Position numbers and translations under genes: made by a program. From assembly GCA_014642895.1 (NCBI GenBank), contig BMJD01000004.1:124001-188000 (forward strand): a DNA stretch of 64,000 nt, given 5' to 3'. The first letter of the stretch is position 1; each line of letters opens with the position of its first letter. The notes under the pieces were generated by a model. That model had not been told where the DNA came from. It ran no database searches and saw nothing but the letters and a program-made list of their open reading frames with translations. Below, piece by piece: positions 44,451 to 54,544 of this stretch. The stretch is from Lentibacillus populi (GTDB lineage Bacteria > Bacillota > Bacilli > Bacillales > Amphibacillaceae).

Positions 44451-45005
44451 TTATCCTTCACTTCCGCCTTCCTCTTGGCACAGCTCAAATAGAACGCCGT
44501 TCGCTTGCTTCGGATGGAGAAATGCGATTCTGCTGTTATCTGCACCTCGTTTTGCTTCCTCGTTGATTAAGTTGATACCACCATTTTTATATTGTACTAG
44601 CCGCTCCTTGATATTATCCACGGCAAGAGCAATATGATGAACTCCTTCCCCTTTTTTATCGATAAACTTTTGGATTATTGATGTGTCATGAAGCGGTTCC
44701 AGCAGTTCAAACCGGGTTTCACCAATCGAAAGAAACGCAATCTTTACCCCTTCTGACGCTACCGTCTCAACCGCTTCAAGCTCAAGGCCCAATACATCGG
44801 TGTAAAAGGAAATCGTATCATCGATTGACTGTACGGCAATCCCGATATGGGAAATTTTCTTTGGCTTCTTATCCTTGTCACCAAAATATAGCCGGTTAAC
44901 TGCTATTTCCGATGACGATGTGCAAACAGTCCTCTGTTCTGGAAAACTTTCAACCGTCTTATCCACGGCTTTTTTCTGATCAGGTTGAATCTTGTCTTCA
45001 GACAT
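44451..45005 (-). CDS. mce: Methylmalonyl-CoA epimerase with an N-terminal extension (YqjC)
   Basis: 184 residues from the ATG at 45005 with GAGGTGG seven bases upstream. Residues about 50-184 are the VOC-fold epimerase (ISHIGIAVQSIDDTISFYTD, GEGVHHIALAVDNI, VLFELCQEE), with the metal ligands His and Glu in place. The first ~48 residues (MSEDKIQPDQKKAVDKTVES..., polar) are extra; family members usually begin just before ISHIGIAV, and no start codon with a ribosome site exists there. The carboxyltransferase gene yqjD, normally next to yqjC, is absent. Confidence 0.85.
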   Translation of the reverse strand: MSEDKIQPDQKKAVDKTVESFPEQRTVCTSSSEIAVNRLYFGDKDKKPKKISHIGIAVQSIDDTISFYTDVLGLELEAVETVASEGVKIAFLSIGETRFELLEPLHDTSIIQKFIDKKGEGVHHIALAVDNIKERLVQYKNGGINLINEEAKRGADNSRIAFLHPKQANGVLFELCQEEGGSEG

Positions 45006-45127
45006 TGTTTGCCACCTCAAATCAAATCTCTTTTTCTGATTACCATATTCATTATTTTTTACACTTGTCCAATCCCGATTTTAACGATAAAATACAAGTA
45101 GCATGTTGGAATGAAGGAGGAATTCCG

Positions 45128-45274
45128 GTGGCTCAGAAACAAATCAACAAGCAAGCGAAACAAGCAGCAAGGAAACGGTCAAAACGTGAAAAACGATTTA
45201 AAGCAGTTGTCTACATCATGATACTCGCTATGGTTTTGACATTGTTTACAACAGGATTAGCAATGTTTTTATAA
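45128..45274 (+). CDS. Prli42-like small membrane protein
   Basis: 48 residues from a GTG at 45128 preceded by AAGGAGGA. A basic head (MAQKQINKQAKQAARKRSKR) is followed by one membrane helix FKAVVYIMILAMVLTLFTTG and LAMFL. The helix resembles Prli42, the miniprotein that anchors the stressosome at the membrane (pattern VVYxMxxAMVLSxxxxGxAMF). The basic head is longer than in the Listeria protein. Assignment rests on this short motif, so it is moderate. Confidence 0.6.
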   Translation: MAQKQINKQAKQAARKRSKREKRFKAVVYIMILAMVLTLFTTGLAMFL

Positions 45275-45298
45275 TCGGCAAAAGAACCGAAGACTGGA

Positions 45299-46288
45299 TT
45301 AGGTAGCAGATTGTTCAGCTCCAGTCTTTTTATTTTTCTTTACATCACTTGTTTTGAACTTCTTTTTTAAAATTAAATAGTCCTCAATTTCATGCAGCAG
45401 ACGAAAAAGGTTTGCCCTTGTTTCAAATTCCTCTTTCGTAACAGGTAGCGGTTCCTGGTCAAAGGCCTTATGCAGTTCATCCAATTCATCGAGAAACAGA
45501 ATAGCTGTATTGCCAGGGTGAACAGCATCTGCCAACTTTTCAAAAAAACAAGCAATCTTCTCGGAAATGGTAACTGTATTGGGCAGCCTGGTTACGAGTG
45601 GCAGCATTCGTTGAAGCAATGCAAATTGCTTTGTCCGCATCACAAAATAATCAGCGTATGGATGTTTATTTCGTAACAGGTGATTTTCCCTGTCCCGCGC
45701 CACTAAATCATTTGCCTCCTGCAGAATTTGTTCTGCCTCCGTCAATTCCTTGCCATCCCACGCTTGATTTTTGTCTCGTATGTATAATGCAATTTCCTGC
45801 AAAATTGTTCGGAAATTCTCCTCCAGTTTCTGCTGCTTTATCGTTAATTCATTATCCAAGCTTGGCATATATAAATTTAACAAAAGTCCAGTTCCTACAC
45901 CAACCAAAATCAACAAAAATTCCTCTATTACAAAAGCAGTGGAAATATGGCCAGCACCATACAATTGTAAGATAATAACGGAACTAGTCGCAATCCCCGG
46001 TGAAATTTTTAAAAATACGGTAGTTGGAATGAAAAATGCCAGCATGATTCCAACTGATATTGGATTGTAGCCTATCGTTTCAAAGAACACAAAGGAGAAG
46101 ACAATGGCCAATGTACAGGCTAAAAAACGGTGCCAAGCACTCAAAACTGACCGTTTTCGTGACGGCTGTATACACAAAATCGTTAAAATTCCAGCAGAAA
46201 CATAATTTGTTACCCCTAGCAATTGAGCGAGTGTAATAGCAATCGGCGTGCCTATTGCTGTCTTAATTGTCCTATAGCCAATTTTCAC
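45299..46288 (-). CDS. yqjA: Aromatic acid exporter/FUSC-like membrane protein (YqjA)
   Basis: 329 residues from a GTG at 46288 (AGGGGAG upstream). About six N-terminal membrane segments (residues 1-145: TAIGTPIAITLAQLLGV, YVSAGILTILCIQPSRKRSV, GVGTGLLLNLYMP) of the ArAE_1 type, then a long cytoplasmic helical C-terminal domain (150-329; QKLEENFRTILQEIALYI). Possibly an efflux or envelope protein; no substrate is known. It converges on the Prli42-like gene with a 24-base gap. Confidence 0.82.
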   Translation of the reverse strand: MKIGYRTIKTAIGTPIAITLAQLLGVTNYVSAGILTILCIQPSRKRSVLSAWHRFLACTLAIVFSFVFFETIGYNPISVGIMLAFFIPTTVFLKISPGIATSSVIILQLYGAGHISTAFVIEEFLLILVGVGTGLLLNLYMPSLDNELTIKQQKLEENFRTILQEIALYIRDKNQAWDGKELTEAEQILQEANDLVARDRENHLLRNKHPYADYFVMRTKQFALLQRMLPLVTRLPNTVTISEKIACFFEKLADAVHPGNTAILFLDELDELHKAFDQEPLPVTKEEFETRANLFRLLHEIEDYLILKKKFKTSDVKKNKKTGAEQSAT

Positions 46289-46409
46289 TATAAAATCTCC
46301 CCTAACAACGATCTGGAACCCAATACGAGAACTGTAAATCAATTGGTCTGATTAAAATGAGGCTGACCCGTTAACCCAGAGACAGCCCCCTTTAAATACG
46401 TGGAAAACA

Positions 46410-46841
46410 TTATATTTCTTCGCAATGTTCATCAAAAACATGCTGGAGCTTGCCAATCACGTCCATCGCTGTAAAACCCTCAATATCATGACGTTCCAGC
46501 ATTGTTACGATCTTGCCATCCTTGAGAAAGGCAAATGATGGTGATGAAGGTGGGTACCCTTCAAAATACTCTCTTGCCTTTTCCGTAGCTTCCCGGTCCT
46601 GGCCAGCAAAAACGGTTACTAAGTGATCCGGCCGTTTATCGTAATGAATGGCATTAGCAGCAGCTGGACGAGCAACACCGCCGGCACACCCACAAGTAGA
46701 GTTAATCATAACCAAGGTCGTGCCTTTACGGTCAAGCGCTTCTTCTACTTGTTCCGGGCTTTTCAACTCTTCGTAACCAGCTTCGATGATATCTTTGCGT
46801 GCTGCATCGACAACATCATTCATGAATAGATTGAAATCCAT
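46410..46841 (-). CDS. brxB: Bacilliredoxin BrxB (YqiW)
   Basis: 143 residues, thioredoxin-like fold with the CGC motif (Cys50 and Cys52 in [14 protein letters not shown]). Removes bacillithiol from mixed disulfides on proteins after oxidative stress. [16 protein letters not shown] is the cis-Pro region. The second ATG (46841) matches the usual start MDFNLFMND; the first (46853) directly abuts the GGGG ribosome site. Confidence 0.93.
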   Translation of the reverse strand: MDFNLFMNDVVDAARKDIIEAGYEELKSPEQVEEALDRKGTTLVMINSTCGCAGGVARPAAANAIHYDKRPDHLVTVFAGQDREATEKAREYFEGYPPSSPSFAFLKDGKIVTMLERHDIEGFTAMDVIGKLQHVFDEHCEEI

Positions 46842-46946
46842 CTGAACATCCATCCCCTTAATGTAATTTAAGTATAGGTAAATCCTTTTTTAAGCTTATC
46901 AATTTTAGTAACAGTTTTCAATTTAAATTGCTTGTGGACAAAGCAA

Positions 46947-48215
46947 TTAATAGATGTTGACTGTTTCTTTGTTGAGATGTTCCAAAATTTCTTTTACCCT
47001 CGCAAGAAATTTTCCGCAGATAAGCCCATCGAGAATACGGTGATCCAACGATAACGACAAATTAACCATGTCTCTTGCGGCAAACATATCGTTGATAATC
47101 ACCGGGCGTTTTACAATTGATTCGATTTGCAGGATTGCAGCTTGCGGATAGTTGATTACCCCCATCGAATGAATCGATCCAAATGACCCGGTATTGTTCA
47201 CCGTAAACGTGCCACCATGCATGTCATCAGACGTTAGTTTACCAGAGCGAGCTTTTGCTGCAAGCTCATAAATGTCTTTCGCAATTCCTTTGATGCTTTT
47301 TTCATCAGCATGTTTAATCACAGGTACAAACAATTCCTGATCGTTTGCTACCGCAATGGATAAATGAATATCCTTTTTTTGGATAATTTTATCACCGGCC
47401 CAGACACTATTCAATTGCGGGTATTCTTTTAATGCTTGCGCGACTGCTTTCACAAAAAAAGCAAAGAATGTAAGATTATAGCCTTCTTTTTGTTTAAAGT
47501 CATTTTTTACTTCGTTACGATAGGAAACAAGGTCTGTCACATCCACCTCGACGGTCATCCAGGCATGAGGGATTTCCTGTTTGGCGCGCACCATGTTTTG
47601 GGCAATCACTTTACGAACACCAGTAACCGGAATCTCGATGTCACCAGCTTGTGTCGTTTGCTGGACTGCTTTCATTGGTGCTGTTGTCTGCGGAATCGAA
47701 TCTTGTCGTTGGTTATCCCGGCCAGGTTCCTCGCTTGCTGCAGGTATTTGCCCGGATGACAGGATTTTTTCAATATCTTTTCTAGTAATGCGCCCGCCTT
47801 TACCACTGCCATTTACCTGTGTTAAGTCAATATCATTTTCCTGCGCCATCCGTAATACTGCAGGAGAATAACGCTTTTTCATGGATTGATCGGCATTTGC
47901 GCTGCTTTCTTCCTCAGGTTTTTGCGCTTTTTCGTTATTATTTTCACCAGGAGCTTTATCATCAGAAGAACTGTCCTCTGCGTCGATATAACACATCAGT
48001 TCACCAACTTCAATCGTGTCCCCTTCCTGGGCAATGAGTTCTTTTATCACACCGGTAAAGGAAGATGGTACTTCTGCATTTACTTTATCGGTCATGACTT
48101 CGGCAATTGGATCGTATTTGTTCACTTTATCGCCAATACCTACCAGCCAGGAACTGATCGTACCTTCTGTAACACTTTCACCTAGCTGGGGCATGTTAAT
48201 CTTCTCCATAGCCAT
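46947..48215 (-). CDS. bkdB: Branched-chain alpha-keto acid dehydrogenase E2 (lipoamide acyltransferase)
   Basis: 422 residues. Lipoyl domain (residues 1-78, lipoylated Lys in EVMTDKVNAEVPS), acidic linker, peripheral-subunit-binding domain (about 115-150: YSPAVLRMAQENDIDLTQVN), second linker, and catalytic domain (about 195-422) with LSLDHRILDGLICGKFL carrying the catalytic His and Asp. Core of the BCKDH complex: transfers branched acyl groups to CoA. AAAGGAGG seven bases before the ATG. Last gene of the bkd operon. Confidence 0.95.
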   Translation of the reverse strand: MAMEKINMPQLGESVTEGTISSWLVGIGDKVNKYDPIAEVMTDKVNAEVPSSFTGVIKELIAQEGDTIEVGELMCYIDAEDSSSDDKAPGENNNEKAQKPEEESSANADQSMKKRYSPAVLRMAQENDIDLTQVNGSGKGGRITRKDIEKILSSGQIPAASEEPGRDNQRQDSIPQTTAPMKAVQQTTQAGDIEIPVTGVRKVIAQNMVRAKQEIPHAWMTVEVDVTDLVSYRNEVKNDFKQKEGYNLTFFAFFVKAVAQALKEYPQLNSVWAGDKIIQKKDIHLSIAVANDQELFVPVIKHADEKSIKGIAKDIYELAAKARSGKLTSDDMHGGTFTVNNTGSFGSIHSMGVINYPQAAILQIESIVKRPVIINDMFAARDMVNLSLSLDHRILDGLICGKFLARVKEILEHLNKETVNIY

Positions 48216-48317
48216 GTGGATCCCTCCTTTATGAATATTAACTGTAGCTAAATGCGGTTGTAATTAATGGCGAAACAAGCCAAATCCAGTCTAGCGTCTA
48301 GTGAAATGCTTCTTTAG

Positions 48318-49301
48318 TTAAAATTCCGCTAACTCCCGCATTGCTTTTTCAACTTTATCCGGATTAACCATGAAAAATTTCTCCATAGTTGGTGCATATG
48401 GCATTGCAGGTATCTCCGGTCCTGCCAAGCGCTTTATTGGAGCATCCAGATCAAATAAGCAATTTTCAGCTATGATGGCAGCAACCTCGCCGATCACACT
48501 GCCTTCCTTATTATCCTCCGTAACTAGCAATACTTTCCCTGTTCTTTGAGCCGCTTCAATGATTGCCTCTTTATCGAGTGGGTAAATTGTCCGCAGATCC
48601 AAAATATGTGCATCAATTCCTTCTTCTGCTAATTTTTCTGCTGCTTGCAGGGCAAAATGAACACATAACCCGTACGTAATAATCGTGATATCTGAACCTT
48701 CCCGTTTCACGTCAGCCTTACCGATCGGCAGCACATAATCATCTTCGGGAACTTCCCCTTTTAACAGACGATAGGCACGCTTATGTTCAAAAAACAGCAC
48801 AGGATCATTAGCACGTACAGATGCCTTAAGTAATCCCTTCACATCATATGGAGTTGAAGGCATAACAATTTTTAAACCTGGCTGGTTGGCAAATACAGCT
48901 TCTACCGATTGTGAATGATAAAGTGCTCCATGAACACCACCGCCGTACGGGGCGCGAATGGTAATCGGGCAGTCCCAATCATTATTGGAACGATAGCGGA
49001 TACGCGATGCCTCGGAAATAATCTGGTTTACAGCAGGCATAATAAAATCGGCAAACTGCATTTCCGCAACCGGACGTTTTCCGTACATGGCAGCACCAAT
49101 CCCAACCCCAGCTATTGCCGATTCAGCTAGCGGTGTATCCAGTACCCTCATATCACCAAACTCATCATATAACCCCTTTGTAGCGCCAAACACACCACCT
49201 TTTTTGCCAACATCTTCCCCAAGCACAAATACGTTCTCATCACGGTGCATTTCTTCTTTTAAGGCTGTCGTTACAGCCTGAATATAGGACATTACTGGCA
49301 A
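48318..49301 (-). CDS. bkdAB: Branched-chain alpha-keto acid dehydrogenase E1 beta
   Basis: 327 residues, full length. Transketolase-like beta chain: VFVLGEDVGKKGGVFGATKG, ESAIAGVGIGAAMYGKRPVA, GGGVHGALYHSQSVEA, and the C-terminal VLLVTEDNKEGSVIGEVAAI. Pairs with BkdAA to decarboxylate branched 2-keto acids with thiamine diphosphate. Starts 17 bases after the bkdAA stop. Confidence 0.95.
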   Translation of the reverse strand: MPVMSYIQAVTTALKEEMHRDENVFVLGEDVGKKGGVFGATKGLYDEFGDMRVLDTPLAESAIAGVGIGAAMYGKRPVAEMQFADFIMPAVNQIISEASRIRYRSNNDWDCPITIRAPYGGGVHGALYHSQSVEAVFANQPGLKIVMPSTPYDVKGLLKASVRANDPVLFFEHKRAYRLLKGEVPEDDYVLPIGKADVKREGSDITIITYGLCVHFALQAAEKLAEEGIDAHILDLRTIYPLDKEAIIEAAQRTGKVLLVTEDNKEGSVIGEVAAIIAENCLFDLDAPIKRLAGPEIPAMPYAPTMEKFFMVNPDKVEKAMRELAEF

Positions 49302-49318
49302 GATAACTCCCTCCTTCT

Positions 49319-50314
49319 CTATGCTTCTTCATACACAAATTTCAAGGCCTCTTCCGGCTCTGCATAAGCTGCATTCTCCGCATAATCTGTCGCTTCATTT
49401 ACAACTTCACTTATATCGTCCTGAATCTCTTTTTCCAATTCCGCAGTTACAATTCCGGCTTCTTTTAAGTAGGCTGCAAACGTTATAATAGAATCCTTTT
49501 TCCTTGCTTCCTCTACTTCTTCACTTTCCCGGTATTGACGATCATCGTCATCACTTGAGTGGGCGGTCAGGCGGTATGAAATGGTTTCAATTAATGTTGG
49601 GCCATCCCCTTTAATTGCCCGTTCCCGAGCTGTTTTTACCGCCTCGTATACGGCAAGCGGATCGTTTCCATCAACCGTTACGCCTGGCATGCCATACCCC
49701 TGGGCGCGATCCGATACTTTTTCACATGCCAATTGACGTTCGATCGGAACAGAAATAGCATATTTATTGTTTTCCACCATGGTAATGACTGGTAATTTGT
49801 GGACACCAGCAAAATTTAACCCTTCGTGAAAATCTCCCTGATTGGAGGAACCTTCCCCCAGGGTCACCAATGAGACAATGTTGTTGTTATCCATTTTTGC
49901 TGCCAACGCAACACCGACCGCATGTGGCACCTGAGTAGTAACTGGTGATGACCCGGTCAATATTCTGTTTTTCTTTTGGCCGAAGTGACCAGGCATTTGC
50001 CGGCCACCTGAATTCGGATCTTGTTTTTTAGCAAAACCGGATAACATTAAATCTTGTGCGGTCATCCCAAAGGAAAGAACAACACCCATATCACGATAAT
50101 ATGGTGCCACATAGTCTTTCTCACGATCAAGTGCAAAAGCTGCACCCACTTGTGCCGCCTCCTGACCTTGGCAGGAAATGACAAATGGGATCTTGCCTGA
50201 ACGGTTTAACAGCCACATTCTTTCATCAATTTTTCGAGCTAATAACATGGTTTTAAACATGTCTAATACCTGGTTATCTGATAAACCTAATGCTTCATGA
50301 CGATTAGTTGACAT
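49319..50314 (-). CDS. bkdAA: Branched-chain alpha-keto acid dehydrogenase E1 alpha
   Basis: 331 residues from the ATG at 50314 with AAGGAGGC eight bases upstream. The same frame stays open upstream into the lpdV gene, which is not coding. Thiamine-diphosphate motif GEGSSNQGDFHEGLNFAGV (GDG-like), ISCQGQEAAQVG, and the phospho-loop region YRLTAHSSDDDDRQYR. Forms the E1 heterotetramer with BkdAB. Preceded by a 167-base gap after lpdV that shows no further gene. Confidence 0.95.
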   Translation of the reverse strand: MSTNRHEALGLSDNQVLDMFKTMLLARKIDERMWLLNRSGKIPFVISCQGQEAAQVGAAFALDREKDYVAPYYRDMGVVLSFGMTAQDLMLSGFAKKQDPNSGGRQMPGHFGQKKNRILTGSSPVTTQVPHAVGVALAAKMDNNNIVSLVTLGEGSSNQGDFHEGLNFAGVHKLPVITMVENNKYAISVPIERQLACEKVSDRAQGYGMPGVTVDGNDPLAVYEAVKTARERAIKGDGPTLIETISYRLTAHSSDDDDRQYRESEEVEEARKKDSIITFAAYLKEAGIVTAELEKEIQDDISEVVNEATDYAENAAYAEPEEALKFVYEEA

Positions 50315-50481
50315 AAAAGGTGCCTCCTTTTTAGTTTCTGCTGTACCATACTCGCTGAAGCCAAACATATCGTATACAATCCAATTTAGGCAAAATACTG
50401 TCCTAAATCGAGTATTACCGCAAATACTTCGCCAAATCCAAATTACTGTACAAACTGCTGTGAACAGCCTGCATTCCGAAT

Positions 50482-51903
50482 TTACCCGTGAATTTGCTTC
50501 CCATCTACCGCTAGAGCAGCCTCCCCCATCACTTCCGATAATGTCGGATGCGGATGAATGCTTGAGGCAATCTCCCATGGTGTTGCATCAAGCACTTTGG
50601 CAATGCCTGCCTCAGTGATCATGTCCGTTACGTGCGGTCCAATCATATGAACTCCCAATAGGTCGTCATTCGTTTTATCGGCAATTATTTTGACAAAGCC
50701 TTCTGATTCACCGTAAACTAGCGCCTTGCCAATTGCTTTAAACGGAAATTTACCTATCTTTATTTCCTTGCCTTGTTCTTTCGCCTGCTTTTCAGTTAAA
50801 CCAACACTGGCAACTTCGGGATTCGAATAAATGCAGGTTGGAATGCTTTCATAATCAATCGGCAGCGGGTTTTGATCAGCCATATGTTCGACTGCGGTAA
50901 TTCCTTCATGTGAGGCGACATGCGCCAGCTGCATCCCGCCGATACAATCACCAATGGCGTAGATATGGGATTCCTTTGTTTGATAAAATTGATTTGTACG
51001 GATTACCCCTTTATCAACCACAATATCGGTATTTTCCAGGCCAATATTCGTCGTATTTGCCTGTCTCCCCACCGAAACCAGCATTTTTTCTGCTGTGAAG
51101 TTTTCCTTTTTGCCGGCAATTTCAGCTTCGATACGGATTCCATTATTGATCTTTAACGTATTGTCTAAAACCTTTGCGCTTTTAACAAAGGTGATTCCTT
51201 TTTTCCGCAAAAGCTTTTCAACCTCTTTGGCGATTGCTTCATCCTCAGTTGGCAATATTTGTTCCAAGGATTCGACAACCGTAACTGCTACGCCGAAATC
51301 GGCAAGCATGGATGCCCATTCGATTCCGATGACGCCACCACCGACAATGATAATCGTTTTCGGCAATGCCTCCATTTGCAATGCCTCATCAGAAGTCATG
51401 ACGTATGTTCCGTCGATTTCCAGACCGGGTAATGTTCGGGGACTGGAGCCAGTTGCAATCAAAACATTCTTGGGGACGATCATCGTGTTTTCATCGCCGT
51501 TTTCGTATTCAACAGAAATGGTTCCAGGCATTGGCGAGAAAATACTTGGTCCTAAAATCCGGCCAAACCCTCGATAAACATCAATTTTCCCCTTTTTCAT
51601 CAAGCCTTTTACTCCCTGGTGCAGCGAATGGACAATGTTTGTTTTTCTGTCCTGAACTTTGGTAAAATTTAGTGTTGTGTTTTTTGTTTCGACCCCATAC
51701 AAGTCTGCTTCTTTTGTCTGTTTGAAAACTTCTGCACTACGGAGTAAAGCTTTAGAGGGGATACATCCCCGATGCAAACACGTCCCCCCAAGTAAATCCT
51801 TTTCTACTACTGCAACCTTCATCCCAAGCTGTGATGCACGGATGGCCGCAACATAGCCGCCTGTTCCTCCACCGAGAACGGCAAGATCATATTCTTCTGC
51901 CAT
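50482..51903 (-). CDS. lpdV: Dihydrolipoyl dehydrogenase E3 (BCKDH-specific)
   Basis: 473 residues. FAD motif LAVLGGGTGGYVAAIRASQL, redox disulfide GGTCLHRGCIPSKALL (the two Cys), NAD motif IIVGGGVIGIEWASMLADFG, IGDCIGGMQLAHVASHEG, and the C-terminal His-Glu pair in SIHPHPTLSEVMGEAAL. Reoxidises the lipoyl group of BkdB. Starts 5 bases after the buk stop. Confidence 0.95.
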   Translation of the reverse strand: MAEEYDLAVLGGGTGGYVAAIRASQLGMKVAVVEKDLLGGTCLHRGCIPSKALLRSAEVFKQTKEADLYGVETKNTTLNFTKVQDRKTNIVHSLHQGVKGLMKKGKIDVYRGFGRILGPSIFSPMPGTISVEYENGDENTMIVPKNVLIATGSSPRTLPGLEIDGTYVMTSDEALQMEALPKTIIIVGGGVIGIEWASMLADFGVAVTVVESLEQILPTEDEAIAKEVEKLLRKKGITFVKSAKVLDNTLKINNGIRIEAEIAGKKENFTAEKMLVSVGRQANTTNIGLENTDIVVDKGVIRTNQFYQTKESHIYAIGDCIGGMQLAHVASHEGITAVEHMADQNPLPIDYESIPTCIYSNPEVASVGLTEKQAKEQGKEIKIGKFPFKAIGKALVYGESEGFVKIIADKTNDDLLGVHMIGPHVTDMITEAGIAKVLDATPWEIASSIHPHPTLSEVMGEAALAVDGKQIHG

Positions 51904-51908
51904 CGATT

Positions 51909-53009
51909 CTATTCTCCTTTTATCTCGAAATTTTCCGGGTATTGCTTTGCAGTCTCGTTATTGCGTAAAACGCGTAATGTTCCCTCCATTAGCGCCTGCA
52001 ATTCATTCTCCCCGGGATATACAAGGGTATCAGCAATCCAATTTACCCGAGACGAAATCATTTCAACAAATGTTTTACCATATGCAAGACCACCTGTCAG
52101 GACAATCGCATCGACTGAACCCGCTAAGACTGTACTCATCGATCCGATTTCCTTCGCGATCTGATATGCCATTGCGTCATATATTTCCCTTGCTTCTGCA
52201 TCTCCGTTTTGGATTCGCATTTCTACTTCAACGGCATCATTTGTCTGTAAATAAGCCATTAGACCGCCATGGCCAACAAGCTTTTTCATGATCTCATCAA
52301 GATAATACTGTCCGGAGAAACATAATGAAACCAAATCACCTGCTGGAACTCCTCCGGCACGCTCGGGTGAAAAAGGGCCATCCCCGTGCAGTCCATTATT
52401 TACATCAATCACCTTTCCATGGTGATGTGCACCAACGGTAATCCCGCCGCCCATATGGGTAATGATCAGATTCATTTGTTCATAGCTCTTCCCCAAATCA
52501 GAGGCGCAGCGTCTTGCTACAGCCTTTTGATTCAAAGCATGAAAAATACTCTTTCTCGGTATTTCCGGGATTCCGGAAATTCTGGCAATTTCAGCTAGCT
52601 CATCTACGACAACGGGATCAACAATATACGCTGGAATGTTTAGAGATTTAGCTATTTCATGAGCGATGATACCACCAAGGTTTGAGGCATGTTCGCCATA
52701 ATAGCCTTTTTCCAGGTCGTCGAGCATCGTCTCATTCACCCTGTAAGTACCACCTTCAATTGGCCGGAGCAAACCGCCCCTGCCACAGACCGCACTTAAC
52801 TTTGATATGTTAATGCCTTCATAATCCAATTGCTCCAGAATAATTTTTTTTCGATACGCATATTGATCAATGATTCGCTTGTATGATGCCAGTTCTTCGG
52901 TTCGGTGACGAATTGTTTTTTCAAAAATACATGTTTCATTATCAAATACACCGATTTTAGTTGATGTTGATCCTGGATTTAACACTAATATGCGAAATAA
53001 CTGCTGCAA
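51909..53009 (-). CDS. buk: Butyrate (branched-chain fatty acid) kinase
   Basis: 366 residues, TTG start (GGAGG upstream). Acetate/butyrate kinase fold: [15 protein letters not shown] (phosphate 1), [20 protein letters not shown] and [12 protein letters not shown] (adenosine). With ptb it turns branched acyl-CoA into acyl-phosphate and then free acid, making ATP, as in B. subtilis. A tight operon: 5 bases to lpdV, 15 to bcd. Confidence 0.95.
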   Translation of the reverse strand: MQQLFRILVLNPGSTSTKIGVFDNETCIFEKTIRHRTEELASYKRIIDQYAYRKKIILEQLDYEGINISKLSAVCGRGGLLRPIEGGTYRVNETMLDDLEKGYYGEHASNLGGIIAHEIAKSLNIPAYIVDPVVVDELAEIARISGIPEIPRKSIFHALNQKAVARRCASDLGKSYEQMNLIITHMGGGITVGAHHHGKVIDVNNGLHGDGPFSPERAGGVPAGDLVSLCFSGQYYLDEIMKKLVGHGGLMAYLQTNDAVEVEMRIQNGDAEAREIYDAMAYQIAKEIGSMSTVLAGSVDAIVLTGGLAYGKTFVEMISSRVNWIADTLVYPGENELQALMEGTLRVLRNNETAKQYPENFEIKGE

Positions 53010-53024
53010 GGCTATTGACCTCCG

Positions 53025-54119
53025 TTATCTACGGCTCAACGTATGATGTCCATTTAATAAAAATTGATTGCGTGACTTGCTGACGGAGGCAATTCTTTCT
53101 TCAGCCATCCGATCCGCGGCAACATAGGTTGGGATATTATCACGTTTGGAAATTTCGAATACCTTCAGCAAACTATCGTAAATAGTTTCGACCTTCTTCA
53201 TTGCCCGGCTTTGGTTGTAACCGTTCAATTCGTCCGCGACATTAATAACCCCACCTGAATTAATGACGTAATCCGGCGCATAAACGATTCCTTTTTCATG
53301 AATAATATCGCCATGTTCCGTTGTTTTTAATTGGTTATTCGCAGAACCTGCAATAACTTTCGCTTTCAACTGTGGAATCGTATCATCGTTAATTGTTGCC
53401 CCAAGTGCACATGGAGCATAAATGTCACAATCTACACCATAGATATCATCCGGATCGACTGCTTTAGCACCAAACGTCTCAACAGCACGGTTTACAGCTT
53501 CTTTATTAATGTCTGTAACGATTAAATTTGCACCTTCTTTATGCAGGTGTTCGCAGACTGCATACGCAACATTTCCTACACCTTGAATAGCGACTGTTTT
53601 TCCTGCCAAAGCGTCTGTTCCATATGCGGCCTTTGCCGCTGCCTTCATGCCTTTATAAACCCCATACGCCGTAACAGGTGACGGGTTTCCGGATGAGCCA
53701 AACTCGGGAGAAATCCCGGTTACAAAGTCTGTTTCCATGTGAATTAAATCCATATCCTGAACCGTTGTTCCAACATCTTCAGCAGTAATATACCGGCCAT
53801 TCAGACTTTGAATATAACGGCCAAACGCACGGAACATTTCCGGACTTTTGTCCTTTTTTGGGTCACCGATAATAACTGTTTTTCCGCCCCCAAGATTTAA
53901 ACCTGCTGCAGCGTTTTTATAAGTCATTCCTCTGGCTAAACGTAATGCATCTTCAATTGCCTCTTCTTCAGAATTGTATGTCCACATCCTCGTGCCGCCA
54001 AGTGCAGGCCCTAATGTTGTATCATGAATTGCGATAATCGCCTTCAGTCCTGAATTTTTATCTTGGCAAAAAACCAATTGTTCGTAATCATATTCTTCCA
54101 TATAAGTAAATATTTCCAT
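53025..54119 (-). CDS. bcd: Leucine dehydrogenase
   Basis: 364 residues, the typical length; ATG at 54119 with AAAGGAGG eight bases upstream. NAD+-dependent oxidative deamination of Leu, Val and Ile. Catalytic segment [40 protein letters not shown] (catalytic Lys) and Rossmann [13 protein letters not shown]. Provides the keto acids for the Bkd complex. A 500-base gap with a repeat element separates it from ptb, so part of the mRNA may end there. Confidence 0.95.
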   Translation of the reverse strand: MEIFTYMEEYDYEQLVFCQDKNSGLKAIIAIHDTTLGPALGGTRMWTYNSEEEAIEDALRLARGMTYKNAAAGLNLGGGKTVIIGDPKKDKSPEMFRAFGRYIQSLNGRYITAEDVGTTVQDMDLIHMETDFVTGISPEFGSSGNPSPVTAYGVYKGMKAAAKAAYGTDALAGKTVAIQGVGNVAYAVCEHLHKEGANLIVTDINKEAVNRAVETFGAKAVDPDDIYGVDCDIYAPCALGATINDDTIPQLKAKVIAGSANNQLKTTEHGDIIHEKGIVYAPDYVINSGGVINVADELNGYNQSRAMKKVETIYDSLLKVFEISKRDNIPTYVAADRMAEERIASVSKSRNQFLLNGHHTLSRR

Positions 54120-54139
54120 GTCTGTTTCCTCCTTTAAAA

Positions 54140-54470
54140 TCCATACAAAAGGCAGCCAAATTGGAAGGTCGCCTATAAACGACACGTCAATAGCCAACGT
54201 TCCCCGCCAGCACGTTCTGTGCGTCGCAAGAAAGGCGAGACGACGCAGTAAGAAAAGCGCAAGCGCCCGTTTAGCAACGTACAAACTGGAGCACTCCGCA
54301 ATGAGATAAAGGAAACATGCCCCTGCAAAAGGGGTATGCCGACGTTGGACGCAAAGTCCGCTTTTAGTCGGCCTTCCTCCTTACCCGAACCGATGTTGAC
54401 TTATCGTAGTGAAGGAGTGTGAAGTTTGCTAGTTGCTGGGCGCTGGAGCTGGACATGGCCAACTCTGACG
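54140..54470 (-). repeat. Structured intergenic repeat, copy in the ptb-bcd gap
   Basis: About 330 GC-richer bases with no ORF. The segment from ATAAAGGAAACATGCC (54306) to TTGACTTATCG (about 54413) is roughly 90% identical to 58419-58520, and the end (GCTGGGCGCTGGAGC.GGAC.TGGC) also matches. Hairpin GCCGAC-GTT-GGAC-GCAAA-GTCC-GCTTTTA-GTCGGC is conserved in both. The element sits inside the bkd operon, so it is probably transcribed with it. Orientation is uncertain. Confidence 0.65.
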
Positions 54471-54516
54471 CAATCAGAATAGAGCCTAAATTTTTATACT
54501 TTCTTTACCTATGAGA

Positions 54517-54544
54517 AATCGGGGGAAAGCTTCCCCGATTTCAT
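54517..54544. terminator. Hairpin between ptb and bcd
   Basis: Perfect ten-pair stem GAAATCGGGG/CCCCGATTTC, loop GAAAGCTT, 80 bases after the ptb stop; no long U-tract. May attenuate read-through from ptb into bcd. 54545-54625 shows nothing else. Confidence 0.55.

Noticed and set aside
44912-45127. Long upstream extension of the Prli42-like gene
   Set aside because: It overlaps mce on the other strand; the GTG at 45128 has the AAGGAGGA site.
50315-50578. N-terminal extension of bkdAA into lpdV
   Set aside because: The open frame overlaps the lpdV 3' end; the ATG at 50314 has a perfect ribosome site and matches the family length.
54120-54284. 55-codon extension of bcd
   Set aside because: It falls within the repeat element and lacks a ribosome site; leucine dehydrogenases start at MEIFxYM.
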